A stretch of DNA of 64,000 nt from Ophioderma brevispina (GCA_023653785.1 JAMKCH010084896.1:30668-94667), one strand, 5' to 3'; numbered from the stretch's first letter, positions 33,395-45,193 are shown. The notes: generated by a model not told the origin, from the letters alone. A program made the numbers and translations.

Positions 33395-33680
33395 GGAGCT
33401 AAGTGGTAAAGGTAGTCCCATAGCCCAAAGGCCGTAGGGGCGGTGGTTGTTGGTGGTTGGCCAATGATTCAAGCATATGTCATACACGTATAAAGAAGAG
33501 TGGTGCCCACTCTCTGCCATTCGCTGCCTCACGCTCCCCTAACTCTCCACAGAATCCCCATTGACCGCCTGGGTTAACAGAGAGAGTTTTTTCCATTTTC
33601 GGTCCAAGTAGGAGTCGAACCAGGGACTTTCAGCATCAAAGTTGAATGTCTCTAAGCATTCACCTATGGTTCCTCTCTAT
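33395..33680 (-). mobile_element. tRNA-derived SINE
   Basis: Read on the minus strand, the head (about 33680 to 33600) contains a perfect polymerase III B box, GGTTCGACTCC, and upstream of it a degraded A-box-like block around ATAGGTGAATGCTTAGAGA at tRNA-like spacing. The body follows (CTCTCTGTTAACCCAGGCGG, then GGCCAACCACCAACAACC) and ends near CTTTACCACTTAGCTCCGGA at about 33395. The head no longer folds as a functional tRNA, and the long tail argues for a SINE rather than a tRNA gene. Confidence 0.6.
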
Positions 33681-35734
33681 TATTTTGGTAGCTGGTCTGG
33701 TCAAGCTTCAAAAATGTGGTATTACCACATTGGCAAATGACACAGAGGCGTTTCTGTAACCTGACATATCTGACCACCCTTTTTGTTTCTGACAATTATC
33801 AGAACCTCAACAATAACCTGTGGCTGACCCAATGCATACCAGGGGAAAATGATATTTTGTGAAAGAAGTGTCCACTGATGACTTCATTACATCATCATGC
33901 CAATTTGACATTGACCATCTACTTAAAAAGGATTAGGCAAGGGTTTTGTGTCAATATTATAAAAACGATTCAGATTCTTGCTAATATGATGTTTAAATTC
34001 CCCAAAGAGTAAAAAATTGTGGCAACAGATTACTAATTTATGCAAAGCCAAATTGGCATGCTTCCAGAATGTTGCAAACTTTTTTCCTGCCCATGGCTAT
34101 GGTTAATATGCAATCGGACAATATATTGATTATGGGGTTTAAAAAAATAGAGGTTCAATTTTAACATCTAAACAAAGAACAATATTTGTCTAATCCAGAA
34201 TACACAGATCGCCTGCGCGCTGCAGGGTAACCCTGCCAGGGTTCCAGGTGGTGCGCTGGGACCCTAACGTAGTCCTCTATATATACTTTACTATACCCAC
34301 TGCATCAGTAGTAGCTATATGTTTTATACTCCTGTCCCCTAAAAACATGTACAATCAAAACTACCTTTTTTTCAATATTATTCTCAACCAATAAGTCGTG
34401 TTGTATATCACATTAAGAGAAAATACAGGCTTTCCAGGATTTTTTTGTTTCAATTCATCTCTCATTTATTTGTTTCAATCGAGAGATACTCCAGTTTACT
34501 TGCGGAAAAACACCAAAACGAGTTTGTTGCACTTCTGGTGAGTGAAAACGGTTGAACAAATTTGTTAAACATAAGTTATATTCACATTTAAACAGTATGA
34601 AAATCTTTAAACGAGGATAAGCGTCATAAAGAAACTATAAAGTTTAACGTAATAATGGAAGTTATGATCAGTAATAAGTTCTGGCTTTAAGATAGTGAAT
34701 AAGCATTGACATACATGTTTGTTTGTTAGAATAGACCAGAGCGTACAGCCGGCGTACAACATCCTGGAGGAGAGAGTTTTTATGGTCTTGACGTATCATG
34801 AAATGCAAATTTCTACCAACACTTTGATACTTTGCTTCCAAATTCAAATTTTTATTGACTTCAACAACTAGTAAATGCACAAAGATAGTGCAATATATTA
34901 AAACCATTTCTTTGGATTTGGAGTCTTTATTTTGGTTGCAATTACATTCCTTCTGGCATGATTTTAACTGATACCAATTTTGTAATAAATTCAAAGTTCC
35001 ATTTCATTGACGTGCAATAAATAATTATTTTTATTGTTTATTATTTATGAAAAGAAGATATTTATCATTGAACTGATTATGTTGACTATTAAAACTTGTG
35101 TCGATAAAACTAGACTTCCTTTGTTTACTTTAATATGTGTTTTGTTTCTTTTGTCAAGTTGCAATCTTTTGTGTGCTTCAAGACAGCATGGCATAACTGG
35201 GCGAAACAACCCATGTCCATACATAAAAGTGGCACAAAATCGATTTTGGTATATCGCACTAAATTGATTATATCTCTGGATTGACAAAAGCAAATAAGAT
35301 GGAACAAACACCATTGGAAAGCCTGGTTATTGTTCTTTAATATTATGCCAAGTACGAATGACTTATTTTGAAATTTCATATTTAACCAATTTTTTTTCTG
35401 ATTGTACCATTTTTTTTGAGACAGGCTGTATTCATTTGGGAAAGTTATATGATAATTGATATGATGTTCTTGTAATACTAGCTATCATTATGTGGATGAT
35501 TGTGGGCGTACATGTACATTGTGTATAGCATTATTTAAGAAATGTGTCGGATTTTGTTTTTGCTTAGACTGTGGAAAATAAAATGCCTGATCAGTTTTGG
35601 TATCATTTATTTTGTTAGCATTATTAATTTGTTCCATAGAATGTAGATTTGATGTTTGCACATTTTAAGTTTCCATTTGCCTATTTGCTGATAGCAATTA
35701 TTATTTTAAATTTGTATTTTTTCCATGCTTGCAG
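33681..35734. other. Intron sequence, no recognised repeat
   Basis: Lies in the CEP126-like intron between 32120 and 35735. AT-rich, with a small CCCTGCCAGGG palindrome near 34230. Minus-strand open frames up to 108 codons (34668-34994) show no motif or splice context. Confidence 0.4.
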
Positions 35735-35806
35735 TACCCAGTGCTTTATCAATGGAGGAGCAAAGAATATTAGAATCATTGGACAGGTTGAATGAAAGAT
35801 TACGAT
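35735..35806 (+). CDS. CEP126: CEP126-like exon with conserved EEQ-ILESL helix
   Basis: Acceptor CCATGCTTGCAG|, donor CGAT|GTAAGT. The 72-base exon is read in the phase left by the previous exon (G+TA gives Val). It encodes PSALSM followed by EEQRILESLDRLNERLR, with no stop or gap. The same short helix, SAEEQKILESL..LSERL, is in human CEP126 near its C terminus as I recall it, and it is the main reason for naming the gene. It leaves one base (T) for the next exon. Confidence 0.8.
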
Positions 35807-36006
35807 GTAAGTTGCCCAATAGGTGAATTCATGGCTAGCTGCCATCCTTGTTGCACACTGCAAGTAGTTCATGTATCTCCAGATTTTTTTCATAGCACTG
35901 CTCGGTAACCTTTGAGCATTTCCTATCTGTATTGGAGAAAGGTTTGAAGTACTGGTATAGAACCGTGACAAGCATAGCCATGCGGGGTTAAACAGTAACC
36001 ATGCCG

Positions 36007-36554
36007 TTAAAGGGATTAGCAGCGATAATGCAAGAGAATCGAAAAAATGTGGAAATGCATTTTTTAAACTTGTAAATCAGGGATAAGTGTGCACAATTCC
36101 ATATAACTGCTTTAATGTAGAAATAAACCACCAAATAGTGAAAAAAAATGAATTATTTGAGGAAATTTGTCATACCTTCTCCTGCAAATAGACATACAGC
36201 GACGGTGTTTCAAAATCTGCACTAAACAGCTGATTGTGGTTTACACCAGTACAGAATAACCAAAGATCAATAATGTTTGTGTTTGAGGTCAAACTGTATT
36301 GATCATGGTGCACAATATCACGATGAAAATCTGTGATATTCACCGGGAAAGGCTTTTTTGATCTCAAGTCGGAATTTTGATACGCACGTATAGAAACTAC
36401 AGAATCAGATAAAAAGTACTGCCTTGTCTTTAATACATGGATTTCAAGCCAACCACTTGCAGGTTATGTTCGCATATCCATGCCAGTAACAAAAATATAA
36501 AAATATGAATTTTGATGATTTTTTCGATGTTTCGGATGTTTCTAATCCCTTTAA
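36007..36554. mobile_element. MITE family D, copy 1
   Basis: Element of about 548 bp. Left end TTAAAGGGATTAGCAGCGAT, right end (C)TAATCCCTTTAA, TTAA at both borders. It aligns along its length with 48179-48765 (shared GGAAATGCATTT, AAAAAATGAATTATTTGAG, AACCAAAGATCAATAATGTT, TCACCG.GAAA). Intronic. Confidence 0.75.
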
Positions 36555-38155
36555 GGTTCATTTATATTTAATTGCTTCTGTATTTCCCAAAATGCAGTCT
36601 CTACCCAAAATTGCATTGCTGTAATGCATTAAAGTTAAATGGATTTGCAGTGAGATGTTTTGAGCCGTGATATAATTATGTCAGCAACACAGTGCAGCAA
36701 AGTTTAAACAGATCTTTAGAGGATATGTAATGAAATCAAAGGTTACTGACCATACACGGCCATTTTCTTACTCACATGATAGCCTACGGCAGCTTCACAA
36801 TGTCTACCGCAGCAACTACTGCACAGTACACACTGGGCTAATTGCAAGGTAGTAGCTGCAAGATAGGGCTTACAAAGTACACAGTTATTAGGTATACATG
36901 ATGTGGCTACTCTGCTGTACCTACCCCAATGGCTACCCTGTAGGTGGAGAGAAGGTGGATGTGGTGTAGACAGTACCGGAATAGACACGCAGCTACCACG
37001 TAGCTACTCTGTGGTTACCACGGTGCCATTTTGAGAGTGGATGAAAATTTCATGAAATGAGGGCGCTATACACTTGTTCTCTGTTTAGCATTTTTTTAAA
37101 CGTTTTTTAGGAAAATCATTACAAAATTCAAATCGGGCATCATCAAAGAACCCCATATTTCCGCACATGTAATAAAAAAATGCAATTATATGCCAAAAAT
37201 ATCTAAAAAACAAAAATTGGCCATGAGAAATACTGTGCGCGCTGAGAGCCGGTGTAACCACATAGCTACTCCATGACGGGGGAAACAGCCGCTGTGTGTA
37301 CACTATCCGTCAATGTGGCAAAAATACACGGAACCTGGCCGGCGAGCGTACGTCTAGTGGGTAGGTAATCCATGTCTACTTGGTGGTAGCTGTGTGGTAA
37401 CTACCATGAATAAATTGGCTGTGAAATAAATGAAAATATCAGAAGGTACTTCAGCTACCCTGTATGAACAATAGTCCAAGATGGCAACAATTGCATAGCA
37501 TTGTATGGTTGAGCTTTGCCTTTTAACTTTCTGTAATCAGGATTTTAACTGTAGTACTTCAAGAGTAGCTAGCAATTCACACATGAAATGCCAACTAGGG
37601 GGTGGAGATACAGACCATTTTATTTGCTTGTACCTTCTGGATTCAGGGAAAGGGTCTCCAATAGGGTTCAAGTATGTACATGTGTATGACCAAGAAATAT
37701 ATGAAAAGGAGTTTTGGGCACATCATGCCGTAATGCATTTAAGGATTAAAAATACTGATGTTTAAATATGGTAGTGTGTACATGCATGACCAAAAAACAT
37801 AACCTCTGAAAAAATCTAAAATCAAAACAAAATCTCTTTTCAATCGCCTAGGTTAAATTCCTGTTGTTACGCTGTGCATAGTATTCCATGCATCCTAGAT
37901 GTATGTCATTCGAACTAAGGCAGAATGGTGTCATTGCCTTCCATAGCATTTTAATTTTGTCATCAAATAGATTGCTCCCAATCTTTTGCCTCATCAAAAT
38001 GACAGGTGGTTATTTCTAACCAACTGCATTAGTTTTAAATCTTTAAACGCATGTGATCTGTTGAAATTTGTGCCCATTTGATACCCATTTCATCATGATG
38101 ACAAAAAATGAAATTTCAAAATTGCAAATTATCCCATTGGCCTCTCATTTGAGCT
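36555..38155. other. Intron sequence; GTAGCTAC-rich patch 36780-37400
   Basis: Between 36780 and 37400 the words TAGCTAC, GTAGCTG and TGGCTAC recur in both orientations, giving several small inverted repeats (for example GCAACTACTGCACAGTAC). Probably part of an unclassified repeat. No coding exon was found. Confidence 0.35.
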
Positions 38156-38156
38156 G

Positions 38157-38640
38157 TAGTAGTAGTAGTAAAACCAAAGTTTTAAAATCCGGTTTTGTCC
38201 CCGCAACCGGGGGTGGCCGGATTCACCTCACATTCGTAGCAATCGCCCTTACTCCCTCCTTTCCACTTCGCCTCCGATTCAACGATTTCCCCATCCTTCA
38301 ACCCAACCCTCCTACTCTCCATCCTCCACTTGCTTCCTCCAGGTCCTCTTTGGTCGGCCCCCCCCTCTTCCTCAAAACCACCCACCTCAAAACTCAAAAG
38401 CCCTTTTTAAACATGCTCATCATCCTTCCTCAGCACGTGCCCATAACCATCTTACACCATTCGCATTCGCCTCGGTCAGGCCGCCTCTTCCAACCCAACA
38501 TCTGCATCAAATCCTCAGGTCGCTTCTTCCTATCATCCAATTTCACACAAAACATTGCTCTCACCATTGCTCTCTCTCCTTCTCAAACTCCCATCTCATT
38601 TTCACTCAGGCCACCATGTGTCACGGTCTGAGCTGCTTAA
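38157..38640 (-). mobile_element. Non-LTR retrotransposon C-terminal remnant with (TAC)n tail
   Basis: The minus strand from about 38640 to 38182 encodes, across frame breaks, RPEDLMQMLG, ANGVRWYGHVL-like and DDEHVLKKALEFEV-like segments, then the clean frame SFEVGGFEEEGGADQRGPG, RVGLKDGEIVES and EAKWKGG. This order (GHVLR.D..H..KKAL.FEV, RGRPK.TW, then a Lys-Trp-rich tail) is the standard C terminus of many metazoan non-LTR retrotransposons. The minus-strand 3' end is TTTTACTACTACTACTACAG, a microsatellite tail. The reverse transcriptase core is absent. The 187-codon plus-strand frame over it is its shadow. Confidence 0.7.
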
Positions 38641-39670
38641 GTGTAATTGAAAGGCATTGTATTGCTGTGATTCATACCACCTCATTATGAGTACTACAGA
38701 TGATTAAGCAGGTAGTTGCATTTGCATGAAGCTAATCTGTGATAAAATTGAACATTGATGTTTGTTGGTGTCCAAGGTGTGAAGCCCATTCAAAACCAGT
38801 CGTCGTGCTGTGGCGTGACATTTGAATTATTGACACGGACTACTTATTAGTTTGGGGCTTGTATACACACATAATGTTAAATCGATACAAACAATCCGCC
38901 AAAATATCAGGTGTTGGATGTTGGGTGCGATGGGTGGTTCAAATTTTTGTCCTAACCCATGGCCACCCAACGAATGAAATGAACGTCAGTCGTCTGATTT
39001 AAAAAAACCGCATCAATGCATACATCTTTTCACCTAAGGCGCGCATTGCATTATGAGAAAAAAGAGTATCTGAGCACATGATCCAGGTGCACTATATTAC
39101 ACCTGGCCACATCTAACACATACAGCAATTTGTACACTACCGATTAGTGTATATGCAAAGCGGCACTTCTTCCACATACTGTGGAAGAAGCGGAGGAAAC
39201 CATTGCTTTCTATTGTTGGTACTTAGGTTTTCGTTGTGGTCGGCAAAACATGCGAGACGATGAATTTATAAGACTTACGTACCGTTTGCCCTCTCTATCT
39301 ATAGAGGAAACCTCTTTGGTGTGTCCCATATCGGTGGGGGTAAAAGTGAATAGGACAAAACATTTGAACCTCCAGCTTTAGTCATACATATGTTCATATC
39401 TTACGAAAAGTTAAATAAATCATATTGTAGCAAGCAATATATCAAAATTCGTGGTCTTAACTTTATTTTGAGTAAGTCAGTCCGTAACAGATAGGAATCT
39501 GCTTGTAAACAAAGGCCAAGCTTTTATAGTTCTTTATTGTGTAGCAATATTATCTAAATAGTAGTTGCTATCGGAGATTGTTGTATTAACCTTACAAGTA
39601 TAATCGTGTGAGTATATTATGTAGTATATAAAGTTGAGACCAGGATTTAAATTTATTCCTACTTTTTCAG
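38641..39670. other. Intron sequence, nothing recognised
   Basis: Between the retrotransposon remnant and the next CEP126-like exon. It contains the short palindrome CTTCTTCCACATACTGTGGA near 39165. The 66-codon open frame starting at 39181 has no splice support. Confidence 0.4.
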
Positions 39671-39726
39671 CTGTCACTTCTGACACGTATCCTTATATGG
39701 CAATCACACTAAACCACCACCAATTT
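39671..39726 (+). CDS. CEP126: CEP126-like exon (56 nt)
   Basis: Bounded by a pyrimidine-rich acceptor (CCTACTTTTTCAG|) and a strong donor (TTT|GTAAGT). Its length of 56 is exactly what is needed: two bases complete the codon left open by the 35735-35806 exon (TCT, Ser), then 18 codons follow without stop (VTSDTYPYMAITLNHHQF), leaving phase 0 for the terminal exon. It is too short to stand alone; the exact phase match on both sides is the evidence. Confidence 0.7.
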
Positions 39727-40630
39727 GTAAGTAAAAAATACCTTCTAATCTAAAAAGTCTATAAAATTTTGATGATTTGAAGGCCTAAAGCACCAGTTAT
39801 ATTTCGGGGTTGCAAGGAAAGCATTGGTCTCAAAAAAACTTTTTATCTCCAATGATAATGAAACTGGGGAGATTGTTGACACAGAGTCAATGCATCTGCG
39901 CAGTTATAAAAGGCCCTAGCATTAGCAGTTGGCGGATTCCAGAATTCGGAAAAAAAGCAGGGGAAGTATAGAGTAAAAATTGTGCGTATCAGACCAACAT
40001 GTGTAACTGGTTCACATAACTCTTTACAAATATATTGTAGCTGGAATTTCATATAGTGATCCACTTGATACAACAGTAATCCTACTTCACAATAAAGAAT
40101 TTTTTGTGAATAAGTCTGTTTGCTGATACCTGCGCCCCTGACTTTCATTCGGATCCGTCACTGCTTAGTGTATGGGAGCTTGTAGCGCGCTTTTAACCAT
40201 ATGAAATTCAAATTTCTCAAAATGGAAAACTTTGTGGAAGTGATTTGGTATAACGCTCCTGAGTCATAAAATTGTCATGGCCTAGTTAGTTTGATTAACC
40301 ATTCAAATTGATACCAGGGTTTTTAGAGAATACCTTTTCTACTGAAGTAAAGGCTGGAATTCACAACGTCACATTGGTTGGAATGACGCAAAATGTGACA
40401 TTACTGCCGTAACTGATAAAGAATCCGAACGAGAAATAAATTTAGTATAATCTCCTAACTAAGACTCTGAGCTTGGTCTTTCGGTTATATGTAATGTTTG
40501 AGCCAAAAATAACCATTATGGTGTTCATGTACAGTCCACTAACTAGTCTTCCACAGTGGGGGATGTGGATTTGAAATGTTTATAATTGATGCAAGAAGTC
40601 GAACTCAAATAGCTTCCATTTGATCCATCT
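39727..40630. other. Intron sequence, nothing recognised
   Basis: Start of the 10.7-kb last intron. AT-rich, without TIR pairs, tandem arrays or coding signal that I could see. Confidence 0.4.
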
Positions 40631-40855
40631 GTGTGGTGTCTTATATTGGAAACTCTCATTTATTTTTCCTTGAGTCATTGGCTTCTGGAAATTGTTCTTT
40701 CAGGTGATAGTTGCCTGAAGAACATGTTCACGAGCCACTGACGAGACTTTTTTGGCATAATAGTAATGTTTGATGTGAATTTCTGACAATGGCAGCTATT
40801 GCACTTTACGACCTTGCTTTCACACACGTGATGAATGTAGTTCGTAATAATGACC
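40631..40855. repeat. Interspersed repeat H, copy 2
   Basis: Shares TTGAGTCATTGGCT, GCATAATAG...ATGTTTGA, GAATTTCTGACAA, GGCAGCTATTG and the CACAC tail with 2055-2262, in the same order. Confidence 0.5.
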
Positions 40856-41564
40856 TTGTCTATTTGAAACTCCCCACTCCTTCTAAAGACTTTGCCACTA
40901 ATTTGCCACGAAGAGGCATTGATTCAAATCATTAGGCGTATTAGAGTTCAACATATCCTGGGTCCTCAGATGTTTGGGCTTTACATGAATAACCCTTGCC
41001 AGTGGTCTTACGCAGAGAAGTCGGAGGTAAGTCTATGGAAAAGTTAACTTTTGTTATCACATTGTTATATATTCTAGTTAGAGATTGTACTCTATTCGTC
41101 GGTCGGTATGATGTCCCACAATTGGAACTCCTGCCACCTGGTTTGGTCATTCACGGCTCTTCCAGTCACCTCCCTGGAGTGAAAGATTACCTTTGGAGTG
41201 AAAATGATGAAGTCAACAAATCAACGCTATGCAGCAAAATACTCCCTGAAATTATTTCTTTTGACATAATATCATCAAAAATTTATATCACTGGGTGGCT
41301 GTAATCTCAGAAAATATCTTGAGAACAGATCAAAAATTGATTAAATCGAAAAACTTCTAGCACTCCATAGACGGTCCATAATAAGTTTTACGCAAGTCGT
41401 AGGGAGTGTGTATGCCATCACAACTGCGACCGAAGAATTAATCACACATTTTATTGAAAGTCCTAAGCCATTTTTTTACCATATTTGCATGAAAATAATT
41501 CTGATAGCAAAAAATACTGCATGGCCATACTAACATTGATTCACAAGAATGAGGATAATTTTGA

Positions 41565-41899
41565 TTAAAAAGGCACATGTTCCGATCGTCTTTCAGACCC
41601 CCTGATTTACCCGGTTGTAGTATCGTTTTTGATACCAGATGAAAGGGCGTATTTTTTTCTCATGTCGTTCTGAAATTCAGCCCTCAAATACAATTCATTC
41701 CCAAGATATTTAAAACTGCTGTTTTAATGGTTCCATCAATTGCAAACAGTATTGGAATAGGGCTTGCATAGCAGTTACTTCTACCATAAAAACTGCAAGT
41801 TGTTTCCTTTCCCACGATACTTGAGGGGGCGTATGTGCAGTGCCAGGCTCTCATATCATGTAGAGAACAAAATAGACTAATCGGAACAAGTGCCTTTAA
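41565..41899. mobile_element. MITE family B, copy 1 (no nested insertion)
   Basis: Element of about 335 bp. Left end AAAAAGGCACATGTTCCGAT, right end ATCGGAACAAGTGCCTTTAA, TTAA at both borders. It holds the sequence CCAGGCTCTCATATCATG, which is the unoccupied version of the site filled by an insertion in the 44653 copy. Confidence 0.75.
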
Positions 41900-42234
41900 C
41901 CTCTTAAAGTGGGTTCCGCAAAGAAAACTATTCAACACATTCAATGAAACCATACTACACTCACTCTTTTTAAACAGTTGAATGCTAACATCTTGCAATA
42001 TATATTGAAATTTTAAAGGCACGATCAGGATTTGCTATTCGAAATTTAGAAGAAAAAATCTTCAAAAAGGATTTCTATGACAATTATGAGTATACTACAT
42101 ACCTATAGTAGATCAAACCGACGTCAGATGGGAGCCAAACATTTTTTCCATTTGGACTTCAGTGCATATACTAATTTTTGACACTTTCAGGTACACAATC
42201 ACTGATGTGCCTTTAATTGAAAATAATTCTCCCA

Positions 42235-42959
42235 TGACTGCTACATATATACAGGAGGAGTTTAAATCCACCTCACACTGCAATCAATACCTTTAAACAT
42301 GTCTATGAAAACACCACAAGCAAATGGTATGTCCTGGTATGTGATTGCTGACTATGAACTGTTTAACTACAGTTGGAGGTGTTAATCCACCTAGCACCTG
42401 TCGCTCATATCTTTAAACAGTCTATAGAAAACAACGAACGCAAATTATCTGCATTGTATGTGAGTTTACTGACTATGACTGTTACATACAGTTTGAGGTG
42501 TTAGCCACCTACACCTGTCAGATCAAATCTTTTAAACATGTCAATAAAACAACAAAAGCAATGGTATGCCTGGTATTGTGAGTTCGGACTCATGACTGCT
42601 CCATACAGCTGAGGTATTAATCCACCTTGCACCTGTCAGATCATCTCTTAAACATTCTATTTAGAAGAAACACAAAGCAATGATATAACCTGTTATGTGA
42701 GTTGCTGACTCTGACTGCTACATACAGTTGAGGGTTATCACCTAGCACCTGTCAGATCCAAAATCTTTAAACATATCTATAGAAAACACAAAAGCATGGT
42801 ATGCCTGGTATGTGAGTTGGTGACTATGACTGCTACATATGCCGAGTTAATCCACCACCTAGCACCTGTCCGACCAAGATTATCTTTAGAACAGCAACAA
42901 CAGCATGGTATGCCTGATATGCGAGTTGCTGACTATGACTGCTACAATATAGTTTGAGG
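42235..42959. repeat. Minisatellite, about six 118-bp units
   Basis: Units start near 42235, 42355, 42472, 42590, 42711, 42826 and 42935, each opening with TGACT.CTACATA.AG. The unit consensus continues with TTGAGGTGTTAATCCACCTA, GCACCTGTCAGATC, ATCTTTAAACATGTCTATAG, AAAACACAAAAGCA, ATGGTATGCCTGGTATGTGA and GTTGCTGACTATGAC. Units differ mainly by small indels. The array continues past an inserted family-A MITE, with a partial unit at about 43296-43375 (TATCCACCTAGCACCTGTCA). Confidence 0.85.
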
Positions 42960-43295
42960 TAAAGGTGCAACAAGAGAAGTGGCACATAATGGTGTCCCTA
43001 AAATGTGAAATTCTTATTTTTTGAACTATGTAAAGCTTCATATCAAAAATATCCCCATGTGAAAGGATTAATCTTGAGATTATTTCTTTGAGATAAAATT
43101 GGAATTTTTAATTTCCTATAGGAGCAAATACACATTCGCCATGTTTTATATTTAAGAGTAAATAAAATCGCTTAGTTTTCACTTTAAAAAGGCATTTCTG
43201 TAGAAAAATATAAGTAGAAATCTTTAGGGGTCTATCTGTATGAAATCACTACTATGACACAATATATGGATGTTTTAAATCTCTCGTTGCCCATG
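42960..43295. mobile_element. MITE family A, copy 3, inserted in the minisatellite
   Basis: Left end TAAAGGTGCAACAAGAGA, right end AAATCTCTCGTTGC (last bases degraded). The interior matches the other family-A copies (GGTGTCCCTAAAA, TGTAAAGCTTCATATC, GGAGCAAATACA). Minisatellite sequence flanks it on both sides, so it inserted after the array existed. Confidence 0.75.
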
Positions 43296-43801
43296 TATCC
43301 ACCTAGCACCTGTCAGAAGACCAATATCATTAATAACTATCTATAACACAAACACAATAGTATGACAATGGTGGGCTTTCAAAATCTGTCAAAAAGCTTG
43401 CCAGATGCACTACAATGGATGGTGACAGTGATTTTAAACTGCATATCAGACAGCTAGAAGGCAATACAATAAACGTCTACAGATTTTCACCAAATGGCAG
43501 ACATCCAAATTATTTCAAATGAATTGAGTGAAACAATGTAGTTTGGGTTCTGAATAATCTGGAATGTCTTATTTTGCTTGGATCCTTGTTTTACGTGACA
43601 ACTGTGTTTTTCTTGAATACATACTACAAACCCCCGGAAAGCAAATCCCACTAAAGACAACAAAGTTTAATTGTAGGTGTTTAGGTGACACAATCCTTGG
43701 CCCCATTTATAAAAAAAAAAAGATAGCATGCTACATGTACATTTATTGTCATTCAATGCACAATATATATATATATACAAGCTGGCATGCTCGTGCTCAT
43801 T

Positions 43802-43995
43802 TTATTTAATATAATAATAATTGAATATTTTTAAAACTCAGCGCCATATCCATAAACGTGCTCAAGCGCTGTGGCGCTTGCCATTGAAAGGCGCTCATAC
43901 ATCAGAGCCAAACCATTATTTAACATGCCTGTGCTTAATGTTGCCCCTTTTGAATCCTAACGAGAAGCATATCCATGAATGAGATCTCACCAACC
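43802..43995. repeat. TAA-led GCGC repeat, copy 1
   Basis: TAATATAATAATAATTGAAT leads into ACTCAGCGCCATATCCATAA and GCTCAAGCGCTGTGGCGC. The same arrangement, a TAA microsatellite followed by a GCGC...CATATCCATGAAC block, occurs at 54948-55025. This layout is common for microsatellite-associated interspersed elements in marine invertebrates. Confidence 0.5.
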
Positions 43996-44652
43996 AGGCA
44001 ACATTGCCGGGGAGTCCCTAAACATTTTGCAAAGAAACCTATTTGCTAACGCATTTTTTTTTACTGGCAAAAAAGCAATGCACTATAACGGGAATTTTCT
44101 TATTGGTTTTTAAAAGCCGCCTGTTTTTTTTTCTTTTTCCTTTTCAATGTTGCATACATTTTTTCTGACTTGTTTTTTAAAAAGACCCAAAATGAAGCTG
44201 ATCACATTGGCCGACCATGTATAGGGGAAGACCGACCCTGGTAGCTTGGTGGTCGACCTGCAAATCGGATACTGAATGACATTTGATGTTTTTTTTGCCA
44301 CTAATATCTGATTTTACTTAGCTCATGGTATGACGATTTACAATCATTATACATGAAGTTGTGGGACTGAAAATTCTACAGCCAATTTGCTATTTGACGT
44401 CACCGCTGGGGGAGATACATATCGCTGCCCGGTGGTATGCCTGCGCATCTGTAGGGCTTGTGCTTTTAATTGCTGTGTGCATGAAATCAGCCAATTTTTG
44501 GCAAAAAAGTGATTTTTTTTTTAATGACAAATGTAGCAGCAACCAGTAGCTGCAATTTTGCCATGGCCATGGTGTGCATGTTTAATAATGCTTGAAAATA
44601 ATTATATCACTTAATACAAGGTGAAGGAATTATAACACTGCTAACTTGGGGT

Positions 44653-45193
44653 TTAAAGGTGCTTGTTCCAATCATCTCTGGGAGCTGTATCAAATTTTTA
44701 TATCGGATGAAGGATGTTTTTTCCCCTGAAATTTCAGCCTTAAATCCGTTTCTTTCCCAAGTTTGATAAAGAAACTGCTGTTTTTAATGGTTAACCATCA
44801 ATATTAGCACAGTAGTAAAAGCTAGTAAATAGGGTGCAACAATGTGCATTGTTGCTTTTACCATAAAAACTGCAAGTTTGTTTCCCACGGTACTTGGTGG
44901 TGAGTGTATACAAGTCCTCTGCTCTCATCTGGCGCATAGCCAGCCCAGTGGTACCGAGGGGGCAAGTTCCCGGTAGGTGCAACAAAATGTCTCGATCACA
45001 AACAAAAATATCCCAGTCACCAGGAAAAAGAGTCCCAAAAGGGGCTGATTGAACATGAATTTCCATCTATATCCCGATTTCCCGTCAAAATATTTTTCAG
45101 GGTGGGCACTGTGTCCCCCCTCTGCCCCCACCTGACTACGCCACTGGCTCTCATACCAAGGAAAAACACTATAATTGGAACAAGCACCTTTAA
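44653..45193. mobile_element. MITE family B, copy 2, carrying a nested element
   Basis: Left end TTAAAGGTGCTTGTTCCAAT, right end AATTGGAACAAGCACCTTTA, TTAA at both borders. The total length of 541 is about 215 more than the 41565 copy, and the excess is the insertion at 44929-45146. Confidence 0.8.
44929..45146. mobile_element. hAT-like non-autonomous element nested in MITE B
   Basis: Flanked by an exact 8-bp duplication GCTCTCAT (44921-44928 and 45147-45154). The ends are CTGGCGCATAGCCAGCC on the left and GACTACGCCACTG on the right, i.e. a CAGTGGCGTAG-type inverted repeat with slight decay. An 8-bp target duplication and a CAGTGGCGTAG end are features of hAT elements. The 41565 copy of MITE B has a single GCTCTCAT at the same place. 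Confidence 0.8.

Noticed and set aside
33595..33680. Minus-strand tRNA gene
   Set aside because: The B box is perfect, but the acceptor and anticodon stems do not pair and a repeat body follows, so it was called a SINE.
38068..38631. 187-codon plus-strand open frame, the second longest in the window
   Set aside because: It is the antisense of a GA-rich non-LTR retrotransposon tail. The minus strand carries the recognisable protein pattern, and the plus product is low-complexity Ser/Pro/Leu.
39181..39381. 66-codon frame beginning EEAEETIAFYCWYLGF
   Set aside because: No splice borders, starts within a small palindrome, no motif.
40880..41027. Exon ending at TCGGAG|GTAAGT
   Set aside because: The donor is good, but no upstream acceptor gives a convincing frame, and the phase is not needed between the 39671 and 50443 exons, which already fit.
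42235..42959. Regular array that might suggest CRISPR
   Set aside because: Whole 118-bp units repeat with no short-repeat/unique-spacer alternation, and the context is eukaryotic. It is a minisatellite.
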